This document shows, piece by piece, positions 1 through 5,037 of a DNA stretch of 5,037 bases; positions within the stretch are counted from its first letter, which is position 1, and each line of letters opens with the position of its first letter. The notes beneath the pieces are model-generated. The model did no database searches and was not told the DNA's origin. It saw only the letters and a program-made list of their open reading frames with translations. The position numbers and the translations under genes were made by a program. Source of the stretch: Thermoleophilaceae bacterium (lineage in GTDB: Bacteria; Actinomycetota; Thermoleophilia; Solirubrobacterales; Thermoleophilaceae); contig JACCZR010000156.1 in NCBI GenBank assembly GCA_013695855.1, positions 1 through 5,037 of the forward strand, in the 5' to 3' direction.

Positions 1-168
1 GCCGACCACGGGAGCGCCAGGGCATCCAGGCCAGCCTGTTCTGAGCCCGAGTCCCGGCTCCGGGTCACGCTGCTGCTTTTCGACCGAATAGTTCGGTCAA
101 ACGTCAACCCGACGGAAATCGCCGCCGAGCGGCCCTCTTTACAAGACCGTCACAGATCCCATTCAGGT
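1..168. other. Leader region upstream of phoD, with possible edge of a neighbouring gene
   Basis: No gene can be assigned here with confidence. Two short readings have coding-like composition and exclude each other. (a) A + strand C-terminus in frame 3, ending in TGA at 42-44, with last residues RPRERQGIQASLF and 11 of 13 codons ending in G or C. (b) A - strand N-terminus starting at GTG 68-66 and running off the left edge, beginning VTRSRDSGSEQAGLDALA, with 18 of 22 codons ending in G or C. Neither has a ribosome binding site or a recognisable domain. Reading (b) would place the palindrome at 79-101 just upstream of a divergent gene, the usual arrangement for a self-regulated TetR gene, but the protein start itself does not show a helix-turn-helix. 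The rest, about 102-168, shows no good promoter hexamers. Confidence 0.4.
79..101. promoter_or_regulatory. Putative TetR-family operator (inverted repeat)
   Basis: Perfect 7-bp arms, GACCGAA and TTCGGTC, flank a TAG spacer at 82-98. After one mismatch the symmetry continues with TT/AA, giving 23 bp centred on position 90. Length, tight spacing and the ACCGAA/TTCGGT core resemble operators bound by TetR-family dimers (known family behaviour). It lies 71 bp before the first phoD start and 11 bp before the possible divergent GTG at 68, so it could control either gene or both. The regulator is not identified in this window. Confidence 0.55.
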
Positions 169-1788
169 GTGGGACATCCTGCTCGGGTGAAGGCGTGCGA
201 TCGGCGAGAGTTCATCGGGGCGGCGGCCGCCGGCTACGGTGGGCTGATCCTCGGCGGGGTGCCGGTGGACCCGGCGATGGCGCGGCGCGCCCGTCGCCGC
301 CGAACCCCCTTCGCCAAGAACGGCGCCTTCTCGCTCGGCGTCGCCGCGGGCGCGCCCTTCTCGAAGACCGGTACCGTGGTCTGGACGCGCCTGGACGGCT
401 TTCGCCGCGACCGGCTGCTCAAGCTCGAGGTGGCTCGAGACCCCGAGTTCCGGCGGGTGGTTCACCGCCGCGACGTACGGGCCAGGTCCAGCTCCGACCA
501 TACGGTCGAGACGCGGCTGCGCGGCAAGTTCCTCAAGCCCGGGCGCGAGTACTTCTACCGCTTCCACACCAAGAACGTGGACAGCCCGGTCGGACGTTTT
601 CGCACCCTTCCTCCGTCCGACTCGCGCGAGCCGGTCAGGGTCGGCTTCTTCTCCTGCCAGGACTACCAGGCCGGCTACTACGGCGCCCACGCCGCGATGG
701 CCAACGAAGACCTCGACCTGGTGATCTCGCTCGGCGACTACGTGTACGAGCGGACCTTCTACGAGGGGCCGGCCGACCGCAAGGACACCCTGGGCGCCAA
801 CCGCGACGGCGAGGTGCAAACGCTGCCGGAGTACCGCGCCAAGTACCGGATGTACCGCGGCGACCGCAACCTGCAGGCCATGCACGCCGCCCACCCCTTC
901 GTGGCCATCTGGGACGACCACGAGATCGAGGACAACTGGGCGGGCGCCAACCCCGGCGAAGCGACCGGGCAGACGCGGGTTCCGTTCCTGCAACGCCGTG
1001 ACGCCGGCTACCGGGCGTTCTTCGAGTACATGCCCTTCGCCCCGGTGCGCGGCAACCCGGCGCTGGGGGACTTCCTCTACCGCAAGGTGGACCTCGGGGC
1101 CAACGCCGAGCTGTTCCTGCTCGACCAGCGCTCCTACCGCGACGACCAGCCCTGCGGTGATGAGCTGTTCGTGCCCTGCCCGGAGGCCGAGCGCGGCGGG
1201 CGGCGCTTCATCGGACGCCAGCAGATGGACTGGCTCAAGACCAACCTCCAGCGCTCGGACTCCACGTGGAAGCTGATCGGCAGCCAACTGATGGTGATGT
1301 CGCTCGATACCGCAGCCGGCCAGCCCATTAACAAGGACTCTTGGGACGGCTACGGCCAGGAGCGGCGCGAGCTGCTCTCCCACGTGCGCGACCGGGGGAT
1401 CAACAACGTCTCGTTCCTCACCGGCGACATCCACACCTACTTCGCCGGCGACGTGGGCGTCGACGGGCGCGGGCCCGAGAGCGTGGCGACCGAGTTCGTG
1501 GGCGGCTCCATCACCTCGCTGGGCATTCCCGAGTCGATCCAGTCGACCACGGGCGTGCCGCTCACCCCGGCGCAGTTCGACCTCGTGACCCGCAACATCG
1601 GGCTCCTCAACCCCCACCTGCGCTACAACGAACAGCGCAGCCGCGGCTACGCCGTGCTCGAGGCCCGGCCCGACCGCCTCGAGGTGGCCTTCAGGGCGGT
1701 CGACGCGATGAACCCCAAAGCCCGGACCGCGCGAACGCTGCGCCGCTTCCGAGTGGCGCAGGGCAGCCAGCGCGTCCAGGTCCTGTAG
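169..1788 (+). CDS. phoD: PhoD-family alkaline phosphatase/phosphodiesterase, Tat-exported
   Basis: Exported metallophosphatase of the PhoD family, hydrolysing phosphomonoesters and/or phosphodiesters outside the cytoplasm. Counting from GTG 169 (539 aa), a twin-arginine signal lies at the N-terminus: DRREFIG at 11-17, a hydrophobic Ala/Gly/Leu stretch at 18-33, and a plausible cleavage site after AMA at 36-38. A PhoD N-terminal beta domain spans about 53-147. The catalytic domain follows, with FSCQ (Cys163), GDYVYE (Asp190, Tyr193), WDDHE (248-252), DQRSYRD (319-325) and GDIHTYFAGD (419-428). Cys163, Asp190 and Tyr193 match the spacing of the iron ligands known in Bacillus subtilis PhoD (Cys124, Asp156, Tyr159), so an Fe/Ca active site is expected. 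Length is normal for the family. Neither GTG 169 nor the in-frame GTG 187 (533 aa) has a good Shine-Dalgarno; 187 gives a more typical short Tat n-region. No PHO box was found upstream. The family call is firm; the substrate is unknown. Confidence 0.95.
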   Translation: MGHPARVKACDRREFIGAAAAGYGGLILGGVPVDPAMARRARRRRTPFAKNGAFSLGVAAGAPFSKTGTVVWTRLDGFRRDRLLKLEVARDPEFRRVVHRRDVRARSSSDHTVETRLRGKFLKPGREYFYRFHTKNVDSPVGRFRTLPPSDSREPVRVGFFSCQDYQAGYYGAHAAMANEDLDLVISLGDYVYERTFYEGPADRKDTLGANRDGEVQTLPEYRAKYRMYRGDRNLQAMHAAHPFVAIWDDHEIEDNWAGANPGEATGQTRVPFLQRRDAGYRAFFEYMPFAPVRGNPALGDFLYRKVDLGANAELFLLDQRSYRDDQPCGDELFVPCPEAERGGRRFIGRQQMDWLKTNLQRSDSTWKLIGSQLMVMSLDTAAGQPINKDSWDGYGQERRELLSHVRDRGINNVSFLTGDIHTYFAGDVGVDGRGPESVATEFVGGSITSLGIPESIQSTTGVPLTPAQFDLVTRNIGLLNPHLRYNEQRSRGYAVLEARPDRLEVAFRAVDAMNPKARTARTLRRFRVAQGSQRVQVL

Positions 1789-1823
1789 GCAGGGAGGGCG
1801 CGGGCGAAGCCCGGGCCCGGTTA

Positions 1824-1842
1824 CTGCGCCGGGACGGCGCAG
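1824..1842 (+). terminator. Hairpin, candidate terminator of phoD
   Basis: CTGCGCC (1824-1830) pairs perfectly with GGCGCAG (1836-1842) around the 5-nt loop GGGAC. The stem starts 36 bp after the phoD stop codon. There is no T-tract after it, so intrinsic termination is inferred from stem stability and location only. Confidence 0.45.
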
Positions 1843-1871
1843 ATCCCATCAGGGCGCGGGCAGGATGCCCC

Positions 1872-1907
1872 AGGGGGGCTGCGCCCCCTACAGCCGCCTT
1901 CGGCGGC
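1872..1907. terminator. Double hairpin, candidate bidirectional terminator
   Basis: Two adjacent stems: AGGGGG (1872-1877) with CCCCCT (1884-1889), and GCCGCC (1893-1898) with GGCGGC (1902-1907) around a TTC loop. The C-run at 1909-1914 could compete with 1884-1888 for the same G-run, giving an alternative larger fold that encloses the second hairpin. The block begins 16 bp beyond the stop codon of the - strand WecA-family gene, so it is well placed to end that transcript, and phoD read-through from the other side. Confidence 0.5.
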
Positions 1908-1922
1908 ACCCCCCAGTTAGAG

Positions 1923-3128
1923 CTACACAGCCTCGAACTCTCCCGTCTCCACCTCACGCTCGATCTCGGCGCGGATCTCGGGCTCGCTGAGGGCCTCCAT
2001 CTCCCCCGTCTCCGACGCGCGGCGCAACTGGCGCTCGCGGAAGCGCCGGAACTTGAGTATCTCGAGCACCACGACCAGGTAGATGCTGGCCGCGAGGGCT
2101 ACAGCGGCGAATGCGAGGATCACCGCTGTCCAGCCGGGGTTCAGCTTTCCGCTGTCCTCGGAGTAGGGCACGAAGCGCAGCGCCAGGGCCAGCGCCGCGA
2201 GCGAGATGGTCCAGGCATAGAGGTAGAGCACCGTCTTGCGCTGGGAGAAGCCGATGTTCGCAAAGCGGTGGTGGAAGTGCCAGCGGTCGGCCGAGTAGAC
2301 CGGCTTGCGGTACTTGATCCGCTTGGCCACGACGAAGGTGGCATCAAGAGCGGGCACCGCCAGGATCACCAGCGGGAAGAACAGGGCGACCACGGCCGCC
2401 GTCTTGAGCACTCCCTGGATGGCCACGGCAGCCAGCAGGAGTCCCAGAAGGTTCGAGCCCGAGTCCCCCATGAAGACGCTGGCCGGGTGGAAGTTGTGCC
2501 ACAGGAAGCCCGCCGCGGCACCGGCGGTGAGGGCGGCAAGGATGCCCGCGGCGTCACGCTGGAGGGAGAGCGCGATGATCGCGAAGCTCACGGCGGCGAT
2601 GGTGCAGACGCCCGCGGCGAGCCCGTCGGCGCCGTCGGTGAAGTTGACGACGTTCATCGTGGCCACGATGCCGAGGAGGGTGAGCGGCATCCCGAGCACG
2701 ACCTGCACTCCCGCCAGTTCGAAGAGGAAGCCGCTCAGGTTCAGGGGCTCGACAAAGGGCAGAGTCACCGTTTCGACGTAGACGTCGGAGGCCACCGGGA
2801 TCGCCGCGGCGAGGCACTGCCCGGCCAGCTTCACGGCCGGCGGCAGGTCGAACTTGTCGTCCAGTGCGCCGAACAGCGCGGCAGTCGCGGCGCCGAGCAG
2901 GACGCCGCGGGTCTCCTTGCCGCCGGGCAGGAACAGCGCGCCGGCAAGAAGGACGCCGGCGAGGATCGCAAGGCCCCCCATGCGCGGAGTGGGCGCCTCG
3001 TGGAGATCGCGATCGCGCGGCGTTGCGACCGCTCCGACCCGGCGAGCCAGCCGAGCGGCGAGCGGTGTGAGCACGAGCGCCGCCGCTCCTGCGACGAGGA
3101 GCGCCCAGAGGGCGTCGAGCTCGTTCAT
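1923..3128 (-). CDS. WecA/TagO-family undecaprenyl-phosphate sugar-1-phosphate transferase
   Basis: Polytopic membrane enzyme of the MraY/WecA/TagO family. It is expected to transfer a sugar-1-phosphate, most likely GlcNAc-1-P from UDP-GlcNAc, to a polyprenyl phosphate on the cytoplasmic face, the first committed step of wall glycopolymer, teichoic acid or arabinogalactan-type linkage synthesis. The 401-aa product has about 11 hydrophobic spans. Family motifs in order are HEAPTPRMGG (43-52), the Mg-binding LDDKFD (89-94, Asp90/Asp91/Asp94), NVVNFTDGADGL (159-170), FMGDSGS (219-225) and HFHHR (284-288). The last is the WecA/TagO version of the His motif; MraY has a PIHHH form, which argues against MraY. 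The third motif reads DGADGL where DGLDGL is usual. After the last membrane span (about 334-357) comes a basic patch (359-370) and then an acidic tail (373-400). ATG 3128 has no clear Shine-Dalgarno. Sugar specificity is not shown by the sequence. Confidence 0.92.
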   Translation of the reverse strand: MNELDALWALLVAGAAALVLTPLAARLARRVGAVATPRDRDLHEAPTPRMGGLAILAGVLLAGALFLPGGKETRGVLLGAATAALFGALDDKFDLPPAVKLAGQCLAAAIPVASDVYVETVTLPFVEPLNLSGFLFELAGVQVVLGMPLTLLGIVATMNVVNFTDGADGLAAGVCTIAAVSFAIIALSLQRDAAGILAALTAGAAAGFLWHNFHPASVFMGDSGSNLLGLLLAAVAIQGVLKTAAVVALFFPLVILAVPALDATFVVAKRIKYRKPVYSADRWHFHHRFANIGFSQRKTVLYLYAWTISLAALALALRFVPYSEDSGKLNPGWTAVILAFAAVALAASIYLVVVLEILKFRRFRERQLRRASETGEMEALSEPEIRAEIEREVETGEFEAV

Positions 3129-3281
3129 CGCCGCTTGAGGCTAACCGTCGCCGGGGCGGCACATCGACGTGACGCAGAGCGGCCGGCTGGTCGAGCTGGC
3201 CACCGTGCACGGCCACATCCGGCTGCGCTCCGCGACGACGGGGCCTAGGCCCGGCTCGGAAGGCCGGTGCCCCAGAGACCC
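3129..3281. other. Intergenic region between hlyIII-family and WecA-family genes
   Basis: A 153-bp gap upstream of the WecA-family gene and downstream of the hemolysin III gene, both on the - strand. It should carry the promoter of the former and the end of the latter transcript, but no clear -35/-10 pair is visible; TTAGCC on the - strand, close to the ATG, is the only weak -10-like hexamer I noted. A 12-bp palindrome lies at 3241-3252. On the + strand, codons from 3160 to 3243 (frame starting CAC ATC GAC GTG) all end in G or C, a coding-like pattern not explained by either neighbour. Confidence 0.6.
3241..3252. repeat. Perfect 12-bp palindrome GGGCCTAGGCCC
   Basis: The sequence equals its own reverse complement and contains a CCTAGG core. 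It starts 30 bp beyond the stop codon of the hemolysin III-family gene. With no spacer it would fold only as a short stem with a small forced loop, so a protein-binding site, a weak transcript end or chance are all possible. CTAG is often rare in bacterial genomes, which makes the site slightly notable. Confidence 0.5.
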
Positions 3282-3953
3282 TCAGCCGTGGGGAAGCGCG
3301 AAGAACGCGACGGCCGCGTACTGCAGCGCCGCCGCGCCGATCACCAGCGCGTGGAAGACCTCGTGGTAGCCGAAGACCGCCGGTGCCGGATCGGGACGCT
3401 GGCGGGCGTAGACGACCGCGCCGATCGTGTAGAGCAGGCCGCCTGCCGCCACGAGCGAGGTGCCCCCCACCCCCACCTCCTCGAGCAGTTGGGGGAAGGT
3501 GGCCACTGCCACCCAGCCGAGCATCACGTACACCGCGGCGACCAGCGTCTTCGGAGCGTCGATCCACAGCAGCTTGAGGATCACGCCCCCCACCGCGCCG
3601 CCCCAGACCACCAGTAGAACCACCGTGGCCAGCGTGCCGTGGAGGACCAGCAGCGCGAAGGGCGTGTACGAGCCCGCGATCAGCACGAAGATCATCGAGT
3701 GGTCGAGCCGGCGCATCCAGCGCCGCGCGCCGAGCGAGGACCAGTTGACGCGGTGATAGAGCGCGCTCGCGCCGAACAGGCCGGCATTGCTCAGGGCGTA
3801 GATCGCCGCCGCCAGCCTCGGCTCCCCACCTGGAGCGAAGACCACGAGCAGAGCGCCGATCACCACCGAGACGAAGAAGGCCCACTGGTGCGAGACCCCA
3901 CGCAGGCGCGGCTTGGGGAGGAAGGGAGGAGAGGCGGCCTCCGTCTCGCTCAT
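3282..3953 (-). CDS. Hemolysin III / TrhA (PAQR-like) family membrane protein
   Basis: Seven-span integral membrane protein of the hemolysin III/TrhA family, part of the wider PAQR/CREST superfamily of putative metal-dependent membrane hydrolases. At 223 aa it has the usual family length. The predicted metal site is complete: SALYH (Ser63, His67), LDH (Asp84, His85) and HEVFH (His197, His201), with the family signature AGSYTPFALL at 93-102 and FGYHEVFHAL at 194-203. A polar N-terminal tail (1-19) precedes the first span. It is the last gene of a - strand cluster: only 10 bp separate its ATG from the fetB stop, so co-transcription is likely. The purine-rich GAAGG is just 1 nt from ATG, too close to be an ideal ribosome binding site, so translation may be coupled to fetB. 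The family was named for a Bacillus cereus haemolysin; most members, probably this one too, are not toxins. The biochemical role is unproven. Confidence 0.93.
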   Translation of the reverse strand: MSETEAASPPFLPKPRLRGVSHQWAFFVSVVIGALLVVFAPGGEPRLAAAIYALSNAGLFGASALYHRVNWSSLGARRWMRRLDHSMIFVLIAGSYTPFALLVLHGTLATVVLLVVWGGAVGGVILKLLWIDAPKTLVAAVYVMLGWVAVATFPQLLEEVGVGGTSLVAAGGLLYTIGAVVYARQRPDPAPAVFGYHEVFHALVIGAAALQYAAVAFFALPHG

Positions 3954-3963
3954 GCCTTCAAGG

Positions 3964-4737
3964 CTACGGGCTGGGCGGCTCTCGCAGCTGGTGTGCTTGT
4001 GTGAAGAAGCCCCGCAGGCCCAGAGAGGTCGCGATCAGAGAGGCGAGGGCCACGCTGCCGAGGAGGATCCAGAGGATCACCAACTGCAGGCGAACGGCGT
4101 CGATCGGGTCCGCACCGGCCAGGAGCATTCCGACCATGATCCCCGGGAAGGTGATCAGCCCCGTGGTCTTGGTCTGGTCGACCAGCGGGATCATCGCCGA
4201 GCGCAGGCTCCGCGTCACGAGGCCCGACGTGGCCTGACGAGCGGTGGCCCCGAGAGCCAGCGCGGCCTCGATTTCGCGCGCGCTCGAGCTCATCTCGTCG
4301 GCCAGGCGGTTCAGCGCCACGGCAGCGGCAGTCATCGCGTTGCCGATCACCATGCCGCCCACGGGGACGAGATAGCGCGGCTCGGGCTCGAAGACGCCAA
4401 GCGCCAGCACGAGGCCCAGCGTGACCGCGGCGGCCGTGCTGAGGGCCAGCCCGAGCGCCAACAGCGCGCCGGGCACCGCCCGGGCGCGGCCGCGGGCCGT
4501 GAAGGTGCCGAGGGCGACCATGGCGCTGAGTAGCCCGACGACCACCCAGAGGCTGTCGGAGTCGAACACAGCCTGGATCACGTAGCCCACCGCCGTCAGC
4601 TGCAGGAACGAGCGCAGCACAGCCAGGCCCAGGTCCTTTTCGAGCTCCGCCCGCCGCCAGAGCGACACCCCGGCCGCGAGCGCCACCAGCACGAGCGCCA
4701 GGGCGACCTCGCGAAGGGATACGTCGATCGAGGTCAT
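3964..4737 (-). CDS. fetB: Iron export ABC transporter permease FetB (UPF0014/YbbM family)
   Basis: Membrane subunit of a FetAB-type ABC exporter, which in E. coli exports iron and eases peroxide stress. The 257-aa product has the family length and pattern: a short N-terminal span, the conserved RSFLQLTAVGYVIQ block (42-55), further spans at about 64-80 and 90-115, VPVGGMVIGNAM (124-135), then a cytoplasmic coupling loop resembling the EAA motif of permeases (EIEAALALGA, 155-164). The family hallmark IPLVDQTKTTGLITFPG at 183-199 is followed by MVGMLLAG (201-208) and a final span to about 239. Its ATG overlaps the TGA of the upstream ATPase gene by 4 bp (ATGA, 4737-4734), so the two are translationally coupled subunits. 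Plant STAR2/ALS3 proteins share this fold, so another metal or a UDP-sugar cargo cannot be excluded. No metal-responsive operator is visible, because the operon promoter lies outside the window. Confidence 0.93.
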   Translation of the reverse strand: MTSIDVSLREVALALVLVALAAGVSLWRRAELEKDLGLAVLRSFLQLTAVGYVIQAVFDSDSLWVVVGLLSAMVALGTFTARGRARAVPGALLALGLALSTAAAVTLGLVLALGVFEPEPRYLVPVGGMVIGNAMTAAAVALNRLADEMSSSAREIEAALALGATARQATSGLVTRSLRSAMIPLVDQTKTTGLITFPGIMVGMLLAGADPIDAVRLQLVILWILLGSVALASLIATSLGLRGFFTQAHQLREPPSP

Positions 4738-5037
4738 CCGCTCACCCGTCCGTTCGACAGGGTGATCACACGGTCCGCCAGCCGGTCAGCCTGAGCGCGC
4801 TCGTGGGTTACCAGCACCATCGAAGCCCGGCCCTCTGCGGCCAGCTGCGCGAGGGTGCGCTCCACCCCGCCGCGCGAGGACTCGTCCAGCGCAGCGGTCG
4901 GCTCGTCGAGCAGCAGCACCTCAGGCTCGAGCGCCAGCGCGCGGGCCAGCATCACGCGCTGCTGCTCGCCCACCGACAGCTGTTCGCCCTCGCGGGCGGC
5001 GTCGGAGGGGTCGAGTCCCGCGAGGCGCAGGCTGCGC
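4734..5037 (-). CDS. fetA: ABC transporter ATP-binding protein FetA, 5'-truncated by window edge
   Basis: C-terminal 100 residues of an ABC ATPase that runs off the right edge. Visible in order are part of the helical domain (starting RSLRLAGLDPSD), the signature LSVGEQQR just before and across 4973, Walker B plus D-loop VLLLDEPTAALDES, and the H-loop LVTHE, ending in LSNGRVSG and TGA. The Walker A, Q-loop and true start lie beyond 5037. The signature has Val in place of the second Gly of LSGG. The FetA assignment rests on the overlapping fetB partner and on the LLLDEPTAALDES block shared with FetA/YbbL proteins. It powers export by FetB at the cytoplasmic membrane face. A GTG at 4973 could be mistaken for a start, but it falls inside the signature motif, and the open frame continues to the edge without a stop. 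Confidence 0.92.
   Translation of the reverse strand, partial: RSLRLAGLDPSDAAREGEQLSVGEQQRVMLARALALEPEVLLLDEPTAALDESSRGGVERTLAQLAAEGRASMVLVTHERAQADRLADRVITLSNGRVSG

Larger units (their letters stand above)
1789..1922. other. Convergent intergenic region rich in hairpins
   Basis: This 134-bp gap separates the 3' ends of phoD (+) and the WecA-family gene (-). It contains no convincing reading frame. At least five perfect short inverted repeats follow one another: 1801-1813 (CGGGC/GCCCG, GAA loop), 1824-1842, 1858-1870 (GGGCA/TGCCC, GGA loop), 1872-1889 and 1893-1907. The density suggests a shared, bidirectional terminator or a dispersed palindromic element. No T-tract follows any of them, which is common for hairpin terminators in high-GC actinobacteria. 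Confidence 0.7.

Noticed and set aside
91..112. Possible PHO box (GTCAA at 96-100 and again at 103-107) upstream of phoD
   Set aside because: The two units are 7 bp apart, not the 11-bp period of known actinobacterial or enterobacterial PHO boxes, and match the consensus poorly.
163..1617. Long open frame (484 codons) on the - strand opposite phoD
   Set aside because: It mirrors the well-supported phoD gene; its product is a low-complexity Val/Gly/Ala/His sequence with no domain. Long antisense frames are expected at this GC content.
1341..3248. 635-codon open frame on the + strand covering the end of phoD, the junction and the whole WecA-family gene
   Set aside because: It crosses two proven genes and the hairpin region, and gives an Arg/Gly/Glu-rich sequence without recognisable motifs; a GC-rich shadow frame.
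2554..3885. 443-codon open frame on the - strand running across hlyIII and the WecA-family gene in another frame
   Set aside because: It overlaps two genes with full sets of family motifs and yields an Arg/Gly-rich product with no motif.
3913..4533. 206-codon + strand frame opposite fetB
   Set aside because: Antisense to a gene with complete FetB hallmarks; the product is Gln/Arg/Gly/His-rich and has no domain.
4734..4973. Complete small ATPase starting at GTG 4973
   Set aside because: This start falls inside the ABC signature motif, and coding continues in frame to the window edge with family-like sequence.

Overview
The window is about 70% GC, with strongly GC-biased third codon positions and GTG starts. 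Its gene families fit a high-GC actinobacterium, possibly of the Thermoleophilia/Solirubrobacterales type; that placement is an inference from composition and gene style, not from a marker gene. It reads as ordinary chromosome. I see no mobile element, CRISPR array, tRNA or rRNA.

Layout: positions 1-168 are a short leader. It holds a very clean TetR-type operator palindrome (79-101) and the possible edge of an unidentified neighbouring gene. From 169 (or 187) to 1788 on the + strand lies a Tat-exported PhoD-family phosphatase/phosphodiesterase. Next comes a 134-bp convergent intergenic region (1789-1922) packed with hairpins. On the - strand, 3128-1923 encodes a polytopic WecA/TagO-type polyprenyl-phosphate sugar-1-phosphate transferase. 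A 153-bp gap (3129-3281) follows, with a 12-bp palindrome and a short stretch of + strand codon structure that no recognised gene explains. The right side is a compact - strand operon read right to left: fetA (ATPase, cut by the window edge), fetB (permease, 4-bp ATGA overlap with fetA) and a hemolysin III/TrhA-family membrane protein 10 bp further on.

Functional picture: two envelope themes meet. WecA/TagO starts lipid-linked synthesis of cell-surface glycopolymers, and PhoD enzymes are exported phosphodiesterases that in Bacillus can degrade wall teichoic acid; here the two genes converge on one shared terminator region. FetAB is the iron-export ABC transporter described in E. coli, here apparently co-transcribed with a PAQR/hemolysin III protein, which suggests a metal or membrane stress operon. 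Nothing here is clearly a new system. The items most worth checking are the operator, the convergent hairpin cluster, the orphan codon-structured segment near 3160-3243 and the fetAB-hlyIII linkage.
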